DNA from: Prostheceraeus crozeri
Taxonomy: Eukaryota > Platyhelminthes > Polycladida > Euryleptidae
NCBI GenBank assembly: GCA_907163375.1
Contig: CAJQUW010001793.1
Location: 62,001 to 126,000 of the forward strand
Length of the DNA stretch: 64,000 bases
Reading direction: 5' to 3'
Part shown: one piece after another, positions 33,800-46,697 of the stretch
Numbering within the stretch: position 1 is the stretch's first letter
How the letters are laid out: every line of letters begins with the position of its first letter
Translations under genes and position numbers: made by a program
Notes under the pieces: generated by a model
Seen by the model: the letters and a program-made list of their open reading frames with translations, nothing else
What the model was told of the DNA's origin: nothing
Databases searched by the model: none

Positions 33800-34180
33800 G
33801 CATGATGAAAGAGGAAATCCAACCTGCTGTCTCATCGTGACAAGGGGATGAACACCTCAGGGTGGCCAAAGCAGGCGCTGGGACCGATTATCGGCGGTAT
33901 AGCCGGACAGGTCACTTAATGCCACCGGCCGACTTCGTGCCTATGAGCATAATGTGAGTCGGGCAACGTTCTTAATTGGTGTGAGAAGTTTTCCTTGATG
34001 GAGCTAATACCATATGAAGTGTGGTGCGGAGGTCTTCGGAAGGGCCAACGGTGTGAGGTCGGATGAGCGCTGGAGACGATTTTTGAAGGGCTCCAGCTAT
34101 GGATAAATAGTCGGGTTACCTTACCCGTTAAAAGAGGTTGCATCAGGAAGGGCATCCGGCGTAAAACTTGCTACAATTAT
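33800..34180 (+). repeat. RTE-like LINE/SINE 3' tail region
   Basis: A GC-richer segment ending CAGGAAGGGCATCCGGCGTA followed by AAACTTGCTACAA. This string is typical of the 3' ends of RTE-clade LINEs and the SINEs that borrow them. Upstream of it I see no intact coding sequence. A related tail is present in the SINE at 36346-36552. Confidence 0.6.
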
Positions 34181-34376
34181 GTATTATGAGACTTCAAAGT
34201 GAATTTGAATTTGCTGACACAAGAAATGAAGACACGAGAAAATGTCAGTCCATCTATCATCATTTGCATTTAGCTTCTGCATTAACACCTCAGACATACA
34301 CTGTAGAATCAGCAGTCCCGGCTACTGAAGGACAATCATTGTCAAAATCATTCAGGAAAGTAACGATGTTTTCTAT

Positions 34377-35014
34377 TTAACTGGTAAATTTTACAAGTCC
34401 ATTTGCTGTTAAATGAGAGAACAAATTTGATCTGATCTTCGCGTCTTTCGAAAACAGACTAATTTGAAATCCATCAACAACCCACAGAAGACGAATGCTA
34501 TTAATAATCCTAGTTGGTATATATTCCTCGGAAATATGAATATGAAGAAAAAAACATTCTTTGTCCTTTTGAGCGAAATTCCAACTGGAATCATCTTTTA
34601 CAAAAACCAGAAAGATCAGAATCACTATTCAACTTTTGTTGGACGTTGAAAATATCGTCTTGATGATCGTTGAACGAATTTATGTTTGCTGAACGACGAA
34701 TTGATGGATCACGACGAGTAGGGAGTGGTGAGGGTTGCACTGACGGAGGGGAGTCATTGGAAGACTGATCCAACAACATTTTCTCGAAGTTTTAGGCGTT
34801 TTAAATTGTTATCACATCTGAAGTCCGCGTCCTTGAAATGCTTTTTACACACACAGACGTTTTTGGTGATGATGAAACTCTCGACGTATGTCGGAAATCT
34901 GTGCTTTAGCAAGACTTTTGTCTTTCGGAAAAAATAACACTGGCAAGGTTCCCTCGGTTTTAGTCTTAGAAGCATAATTGCTTTGCATAATGGAACAGCG
35001 CATTTCCGCGGCAT
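34377..35014 (-). pseudogene. THAP-domain P-type transposase remnant
   Basis: On the minus strand an ATG at 35014 begins MPRKCAVPLC, the usual THAP start. A frame change gives YASKTKTEGTLP and then FFPKDKSLAKAQISDIRREF, the middle of a THAP zinc finger. A second change returns to VCVCKKHFKDADF, which carries the C-x2-H pair of the C2CH metal site. The sequence continues with a serine/proline-rich linker, then CFFLHIHISEEYIPTRIINS and ISLFSKDAKIRSNLFSHL, resembling the region after the THAP domain in P-element/THAP9-like transposases. At least three indels break the frame, and no catalytic core is visible. It is either a dead transposon or a dead copy of a THAP gene. Confidence 0.72.
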
Positions 35015-36345
35015 GTCGTCGAGTATCGATGCAGTGCTTCTGTCTACACAGAGACAGTGCATTACAACCCGAGAAGCCGTCCGTTCGAGCAGCATCTTCC
35101 TGCGATTCGATGGCTACGCTATTGTTATCCTGTGACGCGGCGTAAAAACTTGGATAAAACCACCAGAATGCAGACACAGGTAGTCTCGACTCTCATTCGC
35201 TTAGAAGAAGGACTCGTTTTTTCAGTGCGTGATGAGAATCTGATCGTACTTCCTAGCCTTCTATTCAAGACACCTTGGACGAGCTTCATTAAAAAAAATC
35301 CAGTACAATTCAAATAATAATTAGTGATGCTACTTTAATCAAAACTTTCTAAACTGAAGCTGATAAATCAATAAAAATTCACTTTCTAAAAAGTGCATAA
35401 AATGAAGATTTCTGCTCAGCGTTTCTCATCGTTTCGCTGCCGTCTATCAAAGTAAAGAAGTTGCTGTGATGATTCATCAATTGTACCTCAAGTACCCTAG
35501 AAATTGATCTGTGTGATGACATGCTTCCGAATGATGGCGTATCTGATCCAATAGCGAAAGACAAAGTTCGTCTCGTAATGTTTTTCCTGCTTAGAACACT
35601 TTTACAGGGGTTTATAGCAAGATCGTTGAGGCTTTGTTGGTTTTGATGAATCAATGACTATTGCCGGTAAGTAGGGATGTGGAGTCGGAATCCTACCAGA
35701 CACGATTATTACTGTTCATTTTCAGACTGTCGTAATCACAGAATGGTCGTAATGCTCAGAATAACCTCATGACATTCTCCAGATCAGCATTTAAGGGGTG
35801 TAATTATGATGCCAGTAACAAATTCAACAAGTAGTGATAGCACAAGTGATTCAATGGGCCCATAGTTCAGGGAGTTGTTTCCAGTATATTTGAGAATTGC
35901 AATGTGAGTTTCTGCCTCATTCAGTAACTGTGTAGAGATTTCTAACAGTTCAAAACCCGAGTTGACTTTTGGTCTAATGTTGTCAAAAATCAACTTCCAA
36001 AATCCGAATATTTTTCTCATCTATATTTTGATGGAGCTGCCTATATATAGATGAGACCGTATAGCCACGTAGGGTAGGATGGTCCGTCCCCTGTGATTTC
36101 CTAAAATACCGTCGATTCATGATGGAAGTGTCTATATTTGCACAAGGACATGAAGATTAGTGATTTCAAAGTCACAAGATCATATAGTATACTATACTAT
36201 ACAATATACTAAGAGCTAATTCCGAAGTGAAAGTCATTTCCTTCGTGCATATCAACTGTATATGTATGTAAGTCCATCATCAACATCGTCTGATGATGTA
36301 CTTTTTGCATGCTTGCTTTTATAGTGGTTGCATAAGCTAACATTA
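35015..36345 (+). other. PNKD intron 4, unassigned part
   Basis: No known feature. Open frames on both strands (for example 35379-35654 minus) show no family signature. Confidence 0.4.
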
Positions 36346-36552
36346 TTTACTTATGAATGAATGGTTTAACATCACACTCCCCCATACTGGGGGCTGGGAC
36401 GGCGCTGACACAGTCATATACTCTAATCTGCGGCGTTGTGATCTTTTAGTCCGGATACCCTTCCTGCCGACTTTCAATGACACTTTTGGGGTTTGACCTC
36501 TGGACCAGAAGATCGCTAGGTCGAGCACTTCACCACTTTGCCACATAGATCA
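36346..36552 (-). mobile_element. tRNA-derived SINE with RTE-like tail
   Basis: On the minus strand an RNA polymerase III A box (TGGCAAAGTGG at 36543-36533) matches the TRGYNNARNGG consensus fully. A B box-like AGAGGTCAAACCCC follows at about 36501-36488, with tRNA-like spacing. Downstream comes GGCAGGAAGGGTATCCGGAC, the same type of tail as the RTE-like segment at about 34145. This head-plus-LINE-tail arrangement is standard for SINEs mobilised by a partner LINE. A diverged fragment of the same family is at 50620-50725. Confidence 0.75.
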
Positions 36553-36828
36553 CTTAATGAATTAAAATTAGATTGACTTTTACGCTTAATGTATGGAGTG
36601 GCTGGCCTAGCACATCGTTTTACATTTTTATGCTACAAGCTCCACCTACTGCCGGAGTCCTATCAAACCCCGAAGTCGAACTCGACGCCCTATCAATCAA
36701 AATGATGGTGCTCCGCATCCCTTTTGTATAGCTTGAGACTTGTAATGAAGATCATACTCCTTTCATTGATTGAGCTCGCATACATGTACATCCATCCGCT
36801 TTTGCATCAAGCTATAGTATTTTTACAG

Positions 36829-37895
36829 TCAACCCGCGTTTATCTGCCATGTTCACCTTTCGACACGAATTTCCCAAGAACGAACGGTTAGATAGGAATT
36901 TCTCTATGCAATATTCATTTATCCGCCAATTCGCATTTGACCGATTACTTTGAAACTCAAGATGCTGAGGTACGTCGCTGGTGTTAAAAAAATTGAAATT
37001 TGAGACATGTAAGTCTGCAGACTAAGACCTCAAAAGCTAGATATAACTATATAGAGCTGAATGCTACTGTAGCCTATATAACCTTACATAACCTAAGGGA
37101 GCATAACTTTATAACGTTATTTATAATTGTTCATGAAAATTCACATCAATTGCATAATGCGAAATTTGTACAAGTGCTGCAAGTGTTATAAACTTAAACA
37201 GTGCACTGTTATAGACAGCATGCTGTTATATAGTACGCTGTATACTATTGCACCATTATACATGTAGGATGCCTATATGCATAAGTCTACTCACTGGTAG
37301 ATTAAATGTAAAAATGTTCTGTGAAATATTCATCAATTGTTCAGTGTTACTTCTTATTATATGAAAAAATAGAAGTATTTTAAGTAAAAAATGTTAATCA
37401 GATAGGCAGGATGATATTCGGTAGAGTCTAATACCAGACTGCAGAAAGTAATAGATCCGCTCGTGGATAGTTTCTGAGATGTCAAGATATTGTTCATTTT
37501 GCTAAAGGATCGCTACTGGCAATATATTTTGAATATAGCGTCTTATGCGACATTATATTTTCCTATTCCCTAATAAAGGCTATGTGACTGCTACTAATGT
37601 GATGACAGCCTGGAGGTTAAATAAGTAACATATGCAAGCCAAAATAGAATATACAGAATACCTCTGCTCGAATGATGAATGCATGTACATAATTTTGATC
37701 CTAAGTTTATTAAAGGCCAAATAGGCAATATGGAAGAAGTTGGAAAAATTACATTTTCCCATTGGAATGGAAATTAAGTATGCAGCAACGAACGTAGAAG
37801 TCGACTTTTTGCTGGCTAAAATGAAAATTTCTTTTTTCCGCCGAATTCACTTTTCCCCAAAAATTGGTCTGATATCAATTGTGGCGGATACACGG
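36829..37895. repeat. Possible worn pogo/Tigger-like element
   Basis: The left side reads CAACCCGCGTTTATCTGCCA, and the right side, reverse-complemented, reads CCCCCGTGTATCCGCCA. That would be an inverted pair about 1.07 kb apart. No TA flank or transposase could be shown, so this is a weak call. Confidence 0.25.
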
Positions 37896-38607
37896 GGGGA
37901 TGGGGATTGGTTTATTTAATAGGACTCAATTTGTGCTGGTATTGAAAATGGTCCTCTATTTCCTGGGGATCCGACTTTCCATCCATGGTCATATCACTTT
38001 TCAGATCTCAAGATAATTTTCGATGCCAAGGCATCGCTAGGCAATTTATCTGTTCATCACATGAACAGAGTTTTATACCATTCCGCCTCAATGCAATTTC
38101 AATTTTCACCGGAACTCATTTTCATGGTTTTGTACATCTACATTCTAACATAATAGTCTTCATATAAACAGACCCAATGAAGCTTCAAATGTCTCGGATG
38201 TGCGAATAGTTCTACTCCATTTTTCTTCCATGAGATTTAGGCAACTTAAGATGTTAATCAGTCTTCCATGAGGTTAATCAGTTTTGTATTTGTTTTCTGT
38301 TTAATACTTCTCTAGCAAGTCTGACCCAAGCATGATTTAGTAGTAGAAAAAAATGAATGTAGAAGCTTTCCGGAAATTTCATAATCATATTCAGAATCAT
38401 GCTTAGTCGCTCTACCATTAAACAAGGGAAGCTCGGATCGAAGCTAAGTGGTGAGACAAAATATTACCATCACACGATGTCATAGCAATCATGCCTAGAT
38501 GTTTCATCAGAGAGAAAGCCTATTTTAATGAAATCGCTTGCAATCATTTGATCGTTATTCTTTTAAAAAGCTAGTGTTTCTCTATTACTTCGCCTCTTAT
38601 GTTTCAG
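37896..38607 (+). other. PNKD intron 4, right end
   Basis: Nothing recognised before the acceptor CTTATGTTTCAG ending at 38607. Confidence 0.45.
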
Positions 38608-38999
38608 GTAGAATGTTCGAGGGAAATGCGCGTATGTACATGGAATCTTTGGATAAGCTGTGTGCGTTACCGCATGATACATTGCTATTCCCTGGTCACG
38701 AATACGGTGTTAACAATCTTAACTTTGTTTGTACAGTCGACCCTGATAATTCAGCTGCGAACGAAAAGTATTCATGGTCTGTAAGCCAGCGTTCTTCCCG
38801 TCTTCCTACATGTCCATCGAGAATGAGTGAGGAATTGCTTTACAATCCATTCATACGAATCCGCGGTCGAATTGAATTTTGGTCAAATGTCCTCGGACTT
38901 CAACTTTCTCCGGATTTGAGTGAATCGGAATCTCATTCTCGTGTCTTTTGTGAATTGCGTAAACGCAAAGAGGCCTTCAAAGCTAAAAAGGATAAATAA
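38608..38999 (+). CDS. PNKD: PNKD-like hydrolase, last exon
   Basis: The exon starts with GT, completing the glycine codon split by the GC-AG intron, and runs to a TAA at 38997-38999. It encodes RMFEGNARMYMESLDKLCAL, then LLFPGHEYGVNNLNF with the last metal-binding histidine (PGHEY), then TCPSRMSEELLYNPFIR, which matches the PNKD-specific 'TCPSxxxEExxYNPFxR' end of the fold. It closes with a basic lysine-rich tail (RKRKEAFKAKKDK) equivalent to the family C-terminus. An AATAAA overlaps the stop (38995-39000). All catalytic residues across the visible exons are intact, so the gene looks functional. Confidence 0.94.
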
Positions 39000-39000
39000 A

Positions 39001-41675
39001 AAAACTGTTAATATTAAAATTGATCAAAAGCTGACATACAGTCTCAGTTACTGATATTATTCATCAGATCGAGATAGCTATTGAATTCTTAAATAATAGG
39101 CGAGTTGCATGTTTACTAAATGAGTATTGATATCTTTTCCATTGTAATCATGACGCTTATAGTCCAACCAGGACACGAGTTTCTGCAGGAAGCGAGACCG
39201 AAAGTGAGACTTTCACATAATTTATCATGGGATTTCACATTAGACTATCACAATGATGCCAGTCCAACAAGGTTTCTCTTCTTGTCATGCAGGATCAAAG
39301 AAAACCACGAAATTCAATGGGAAGTGGCAAGAAATTTTCTGTGCAAATGAGATTTTTTGTGGTCTCTCTGGTTAAGTAAAAAATACTTAGTCTAGAGCCA
39401 TAATTTTTGGCATTGATGTCTTCAAGTCAACTCCTGTCATGTGTTTGTACTCAAATCATGCTTCTGATGGGTGATGTATGTGAGACTGTGGTTAAATGTG
39501 GCTTACAAAAGTTGTATTTGCCGACATTAGGATGCTTTTTAAATCTGAATATATCTGGCTTCATAGACGAAAGTACATGAACACATGAGTATGTGACTTG
39601 AATACATTGCATGCCAAAAGTTATGGTTCTAGACTTAGTAGTTTTCACTTAATCAGATAAAACTTAGAAAATCTTATTTGTGCAGAAAACTTTAATTTGC
39701 TTCCATTTGGATTTACATGTGGCTTTATTTCATCTTGTCCTGTCTGACAGAAAGGAATCAGGTAAAATTCGGCAGACACGAAGATTTGTACCTGGAGAGT
39801 ACATAACTATGTGAACTTCGGCCTCGTGCCCTACTGAAGCTCGTTCTGTCAGTTGGAATGCAATTCTAAAGCAACATGCAATGAACGATCATCTGTTCTT
39901 TCAGCTGCTTCCCGATGAGAACTTGTTCGATTCACAGTTTGCAATATTATTGTAATTAATAATTTAATCAGAAATTGGTTACACAACCTCTCATTTTAGT
40001 TTGTGTTATCTAAACAGTCAATCAAGATATAGTTTTAATAACGCACTATCATTGCCGGCATACGCCTACTGTTTAGAATGTGCAATCCTACATCTATTGT
40101 GAATAATTGCACGAAATATACTTAAATTGTAATCAATGATTTTAGATAACCAATTCACTTTTTATCAAAGTCAAAATGTAATAGTCATGGTCTGCAAAAT
40201 TCGCGTGCGATCTTTTGATTAATCCATGTATCTCCTGCTACATCACTTACATCAGTGATATTCTTAAATTTATGCGATAAAGAGTACTTACAAACAAGCA
40301 GATTTTATGGATTGTATACCATTTTATTGTTATTTTTTGTTTACAATAATAAGATAAGAAAATATCCATCATCTTTATAAGATGACTTACTTCTTCTGTA
40401 ACATACTGTTCTTGCAGGAAATGGCAATCATGGTCAGCTTGTGTATACAAGTCGCATGACTGCTTGATGTGGTACAAAACCTTTTTATTGATGACATTGA
40501 TTTTCGTTTAATCTACTCATGCAGAAACTGTTGCAATCTTTTTCTGCTCGTTAAACAGAATTGAGCTTTTTTTCGCAGACAACAATTATTCTTGGATAAG
40601 TGTATCAGCAACTTGAAGACTGCTGACAAATTCTTATTGTTTCTTTGTTATTTCGTTGATCCGAGTGTCACTTTTTCAGACGGATGTTTTTCCTTCAGTG
40701 TATTTGGTTTCTAAATGTGACTATCGTGAACTCTTCTTTATCCAAAGAAAACCATGTTATTTGATGCTGCTGAAGATTTTGTATCCCACAGATTGTAAAC
40801 CATGACATATGAAGCGTAAAACTTTCTTTGCAAGTTGAATATCTGAATGAAATATCAATTGTATATGCCCATTATTCTAGTCTTTTTCACTATTTTCAAA
40901 GCATCCCATGGAATCGTCAGAAATGGCATTGTTCAGTGCGTCCTTCACTTCGGATCTATTATGACTGCATGTAAACGTTGTGAATATTTAGAAATCGTCT
41001 GCAGTTTCGTAGTACTTGGCGTAACTCATAGTACAAAGGCTGTGAGCATGTGTAGAGTGTACACGCATACTAATGTTCTACAGTGTTCTGGTCCTGTGTT
41101 CCCAAAGTGGGTGATATCGCCCCTTTTGAGCGATAAGATCCTAAGATGTAATTTTGCATTCAGGTAATTTAGTCTACATGAAATGTTAAAGCGTACTAAA
41201 CCTTGTCCACAATTACAAGCGGATGCGTTTAATCTTTTTTATAGTAATATCGATCATCGAATCTCGCGTTTTTGCATAATATGTCTGTCATATTTCGCGT
41301 AGGCTACGAGTTTCACTGATGTCAAATGGGCCTATTAAAAATGTTATTTGCATTTTGCTGTTCTAATCTTAAAATTTTGTGAAGGAAATTAGTCAATGGA
41401 ATCAATAAACTTTAGGACAAGTTTATTTTCGCGACCCAAGTTTCGGAGCCTTTTGGGTTTGGCACCCATGTAGGTTGCTCGATCGTCCAGACGAGCCAAT
41501 ATAGTTTGGGAATTTTCAAGCCGAACTGCAAGCCTATGTAAAACATGGCTACATAACCTGACAGATCTAATTTAGGTCCATTTCTTTATTACTCCCGTTC
41601 CCAAGTGTAGCTATATGTGTAGCACTATAACGATAGATCAAATTTACAGTGAGCGAAGCAGAGTCAACATGTAGG
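39001..41675. other. Intergenic region downstream of PNKD
   Basis: No gene recognised. It presumably holds the PNKD 3' UTR and poly(A) region. An open frame at 40847-41167 begins with a signal-peptide-like stretch but is judged a chance frame. Confidence 0.4.
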
Positions 41676-42779
41676 CCTACAGCAGCGTTGCCACCGCTGC
41701 GCGGTTCCGCGCGGATGAAGGTTTCAGAAAAATATTTTGTTTGGGCTTATAAATTTAGAAGAGATGTTTTTTTGAAGTCGCGGTAGCATTTTTCTTCTAA
41801 ATACATATATACTGTATATATATATAAGCTTACAATAAAGCACTTTTTTCTACAACTACTACTTTATCTAACATGATTCAACTTTTAGGCATCGATAAAC
41901 ATATAGGTAGGCCTATAGCTGAAAGTGACTTTGGTCTGATGTCGGAATTTTTTGATTAATATTTGTGAGCTATCTTGATTGGGATGTTTTGTTAAGGTCT
42001 AAATAATGTCTCCATTTACTTATGATGATAATAATGGCAACTTAGTTTAAGCTCAAAACACATTAGCGCGGAGCCCGTTGTCGATGTGGTCGTACTAAAA
42101 TGGTCATTCTTATCAATGAACTCAAATTAAGCAAATAGGTCGATATATTTCTAAATCGGCTTGCGTGCGTGGAAGTCTGGTCATGTGACTGATAGGGCAA
42201 TTTTTTTGACTTAGAATTTTTGAAATATTACCAGGCCTAAACGTACGATGCTTTTATATGACCTATAAAGCATAATCCACAACAAAACCAAGAATCGACA
42301 AAGTTGTAACGTTACACGAAACATAGTGCAATAAAAAGAACAATTTATTTCTCAAAAGAAATTTAACCCCTTAAGAATAAACAAAAGCACTAAATTCATC
42401 AACGAGCGCTTATGTCCCTTCTATTTCACGCTGAACATGGAACTGAGTGACAATACGTGACATGAAGGTGTTAGCACAAAAGATCATGATAGTCACCAAG
42501 GCAGACGTAAAATGAACAATTAAGATGTCTATCTGAACACAATTAAGGTCGGATGCAAACCGCTTTATACACAATCCCTCGTAGATGGAAAATAGCTATA
42601 AATTAGGAGGACAGAAAACAATCTTAACCCCTTGCATGCCAAAGTGAAATAGAAAAAACACCCCAATCGCCAAGCAAAAATGCAAAAAATATCAAAATTC
42701 TTAAACACAAATTGCCATCTATTTTCACAATATTACACTAATTTGGTCATCAAAAACTGCGAATCTTTAGGTCAAAAGT

Positions 42780-44396
42780 TAATTTGGTGAATTACCTTGT
42801 CCATGGAAGTCTTTGAAACACGAAACACACAAAGAAGGAAAGGATTGGCATCCTGCGTATCTGTACGTTTTCCTTGTCTCGCACATTCCCTGCACTTCAA
42901 TCTGCGCTGTTTGCCGTGCAATCCTCTAGGAATCAGTTCAGGCAGATGTAATTGTGCATCTTGGACATTGGGGAGGGCTCAAAGAACCGGTGTTTCGACG
43001 TTTGGTTGGCCTGGATTCCTTACGTGTAAAGTACACAACAGCAGACTTTGTAAAGCTACTAAAAGTAGTTTTCGGGACATTTCGTTCTTGCTTGTATCTT
43101 AAACAAATGCGTTCAGTAGTAGTAATCTTTGCAAGTAGGCTAATGCAAGCTAATTTTCTTGAACCAAGTAGAACACCTTCTGGTAATTGTCAATGAAGAT
43201 AAAAGCTGGTCGGTCAAGTCAACACCTAGGTGTTGGGAGCTCCCATTTTTGAATTATATGTTTCTATAGCTGTTGGTTTTTCATAAGCTTCATCAACACC
43301 ACGAATGTTTCTTGTCTTTTGTACAACTCCAGGGTCATGCAGTCGTGAGCAGGTAAACATCTTTTCTATCGGCAAATTTTATTGCCAAGACATTGACTTT
43401 CGCCATATAGGCGATTCCACGATTCGGAAGTTTCTTTTCTTGAAGTTGCATAGGAATACCGCGGTTCTTCATAACCGTGCCTCTCATATATGTTTTCTTT
43501 GAATATAGATACTCGCAGCCAGTCGCAAACTTGTGTACCAGTTATCGAGTGTTACTGTATGCCACTTTTCCAACAAATCAGCTCTGCGTAACAAATGGAT
43601 AACAATTGCTTCACTTTTAGATAAGGAAGGAATGTCATCAAAGTTTGATCCAGCTCCATAATAAACTTCTGACGCAAGCATATACCCATAAATGTCACAT
43701 AGCATACAAATCTTTATACCAAATCGAGCGCGTTTAGTTCTTATAAACATTCGAAATCCCAAACGTCCTTTATGAAGTAATAATGTTTCATCCAATGACA
43801 GCTCCGATGATGGCTGGAATAGATGGCAAAGATGTAGAATCTCGGTGACAAAGTCAACTAGACGACTATTTCTGTTTCCGGGTTCCACCCTGTTTGGATC
43901 AGAAAATCGTAGGTAACGATGAATGGCTCTGTACTGATTCCGTGGCATAACACGAGAATAATATGGAGTATGCATATGATCGGTTCAGTTGACCAGTAAT
44001 CATCGATGCGTAGTTTCTTAGTCAATGGCATAGCAAGTGTCAGACCAAAGAATTTTTCATCGAATCAATATCCACATCTTTCCATTCTGCTTCATCTAGG
44101 GTTGCACGGGCATTCGTCCAGTCACAGAGCTTTTGAAATAGAGAATCTGGAAGAAACGTCGAAGTATAGTCTTCTAATTCTTGAGGTTGAGTGACAGTCC
44201 AGCCTGCAACCCCTTCAAACGGATGACTTGTGTGAACATATTCCTCAACTTGAACGAATCTCCAATCATCACTATCTCCGTCTACCGATTCTTCTCCGTC
44301 GCTTGAGTATCCAACGTCACTTTCACTTGTACTGTCATTTGAATCGTGAGCCACAAAATCTTCATCCGACACATCATCATCAGATTCGGATTCCAT
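42780..44396 (-). pseudogene. piggyBac transposase (PGBD-like), broken
   Basis: Minus strand. An acidic N-terminal region (MESESDDDVSDEDFVAHDSN, then SDGEESVDGDSDDW) is followed, after a frame change, by FFGLTLAMPLTKKLRIDDYW and a second frame change to SRVMPRNQYRAIHRYLRFSD. The DDE core is readable: the first aspartate in ELSLDETLLLHKGRLGFR, the second in TVTLDNWYTSLRLA. Next come TYMRGTVMKNR and LAIKFADRKDVYLLTT. A cysteine-containing C-terminal remnant (KCRECARQGKR) ends near 42780. The true start was probably further upstream: an ATG near 46734 begins MSLSRPRRQRQP in the sequence now on the far side of the nested hAT. Confidence 0.87.
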
Positions 44397-44415
44397 AAGC
44401 GACGAGTGGGCTGGC

Positions 44416-46697
44416 CAGGGCTGTGGAGCCGGAGCCTTAAGGAGCCGATGGTTTTGGTCGGAGCCGGAGCCGATTTATCACAAAGGCTCCGGCTCCGGCT
44501 CCGATAGTTTGAGCTTTGATATAAATCTAGAATTTTGAAAGTTATTAATTGGCATCATAAAAAAATTAAATCATTTGAAATCTAAAGATATGTCTTTTAA
44601 GTATACCAATGATCTAGGTCCTCCACGATATCTTTCTTTGCAGTTGCCGCCTTCTTTTGTATTATATTTATTATATATTTACACACACGTGTAATATTTT
44701 TTTATTGCATATGTTTCGTAAGACTAATTTCCATATTGACAACGTATTCTCCAAAATCCATTAATTTGAAGACTTGTTATATGCATGCTAAGTAGATGAT
44801 TGTAGATTCCTAGAGACAAGTCGCCAGTCATTTATGTACACATTTCCAGTTCAGTCAGCAAAGATAATATAGCTACATTTCTTGCGCAATGTCTTAAATC
44901 TAATACGGTTACTATGTAGGCTATCATCTATCGGTATGGCTACTGGCAGAAGCTACTGGCATCTGTGACAATGCCAATTTCCTTAGATTGTATTGTAGGC
45001 TCTTGTGCAGTCCCCCCACCTACATTTTTCAAAATAATCGATTATTCAATTTGATCAATTTTGATTGGAGGGAACTCTTCACACTCACACGAATGACCTG
45101 ACTACAAGTCCTCACATGGCTATAGCAATAAGCGACCCAGCCACTTCTAGTAGCGCCAATTCAAAGGGTAGTCTATATTTCAATGCGAAAAACCCGAAGG
45201 CAAATTACAATGTTGACTTGCTGACGAAGTTTGCGACCATGACATCGCAATTACCCACGTAGATTTTTACAACAGCACGGAATGCTTCACTCAAACCGGT
45301 GATGCTGAAACGGACATCCAATGATGCTGCATCTTTTGACCAGAGAAAAAATGGGGGGGAGGACTGCACAAGAGCCGTATCGTGTAATAATATTTCCCCA
45401 AATGTCATAGACCTGTGGATTTCAAGAATTTTCATTATTATTTTTTCCGTCTGTCAACACTTTATGCTGATATCATGCTGACTTATATGTAAACAATAAA
45501 AAAAGACAGACGCTCTCAATAAAGGCGCCTTTTGACCTCCCTTTTCTATTGTCTTTGACATTAAACCGCACGCGCATTCGAAAGCTAGCAAAGTTGGGAT
45601 TTCTGCTCGGTGCTCGCAGTCAAATTTTAATTATGCATAGCACCCTGCAACATACTGTGTGATACTCCGAGTTCAGTTTCATCAGCCTAACCATCGTCAG
45701 AGGAATAGTGGTAATGTGTTATACATAAATTGAATATAATAATATACATGAATCATTGATGAATTATTTAGTGCAACTTTACGCCATAATGAAAAATACG
45801 AAATGGAAATTAATATAATGTAAGTTAGGCCTTAACTTATTAAGTATGCTGCATAGAATTACAAAACTTGTCCTAAATTAGATATTTTTAATTTTTTTAA
45901 GTATAATTTTCAATTGTACATTTCTAGCCTACACTGCAATGAGGCTATCTAAATTACAATTTCTACAGATGATGAGTCGTGGGCTACCCACCGATCATAT
46001 TATTCATGGACCAACAGACTATTGAATAAAGGCAATAACAAATAACAATAGCAACCTAAGCTAGCCTATATACACTTTAATATTCAATAAAGCAATTGAT
46101 ATCTTTATTGATACGGTATATTTGGCTATATAGCCGATACCCTTTCCATGTTCGAGTAGATACAGGCCCTATAAGCTATTTAGAGGCATACGCTATCCAG
46201 TTTCATATTCAAGCTTTGTTAAAAAGCTTATACTACTATTCGGCCCCTGTGACGGCTAATTAGGTATATCATCATCAATCATGTGGTCTTATTTAATGTA
46301 GCCTCGTAGTAGACTGGTTGCAGGCTAGACCAATTTATATTTAGCCAGTGCGGGAGATCTTTATCTAATTTAACCAATCCTGGCTATAACTTTATTTTAT
46401 CTTTCAGAGATAGTCAATTCATGCAAAAATATATGACAAGTATGTGTGTTTGTCATTATATTAGGCTATTATCATTTTTATTATTAACTTACGTCGTTGC
46501 TTGTTAATGAAAACTAATTTGATGATTGTAGCAAGCCTCTAAAGGCCACACCGTTATCCAAAAAAACCCGTTCAACGGATCCAGGATAACCAGCATAGAT
46601 AGAACCTGAATTTGAAGTCGGAGCCGGAGCCTTTCACATCAGTGTCGTGGAGCCGGAGCCGGAGCCGATGAGATAACGCATCGGCTCCACAGCCGTG
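44416..46697. mobile_element. hAT-type non-autonomous element nested in piggyBac
   Basis: It is flanked by the 8-bp direct repeat GGGCTGGC (44408-44415 and 46698-46705). The left end is CAGGGCTGTGGAGCCGGAGC; the right end, reverse-complemented, is CACGGCTGTGGAGCCGATGC. Both ends carry extra GGAGCC/GGCTCC units in both orientations. The 2.28 kb interior is AT-rich and shows no transposase. Removing it rejoins the piggyBac 5' coding sequence. Confidence 0.87.

Noticed and set aside
40847-41167. 106-codon open frame with a hydrophobic, signal-like N-terminus and several cysteines
   Set aside because: No homologue recognised. Its 3' part overlaps a GTTCCCAAAGTGGG string that looks like a DNA-element end, and its length is expected by chance in AT-rich DNA of this size.
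42363-42375. TTAACCCCTTAAG as an alternative left end of the piggyBac
   Set aside because: The end at 42624 continues with GCATGCC, like real piggyBac termini, and pairs better with the right end at 47160. This one lacks the GC after CCCCTT.
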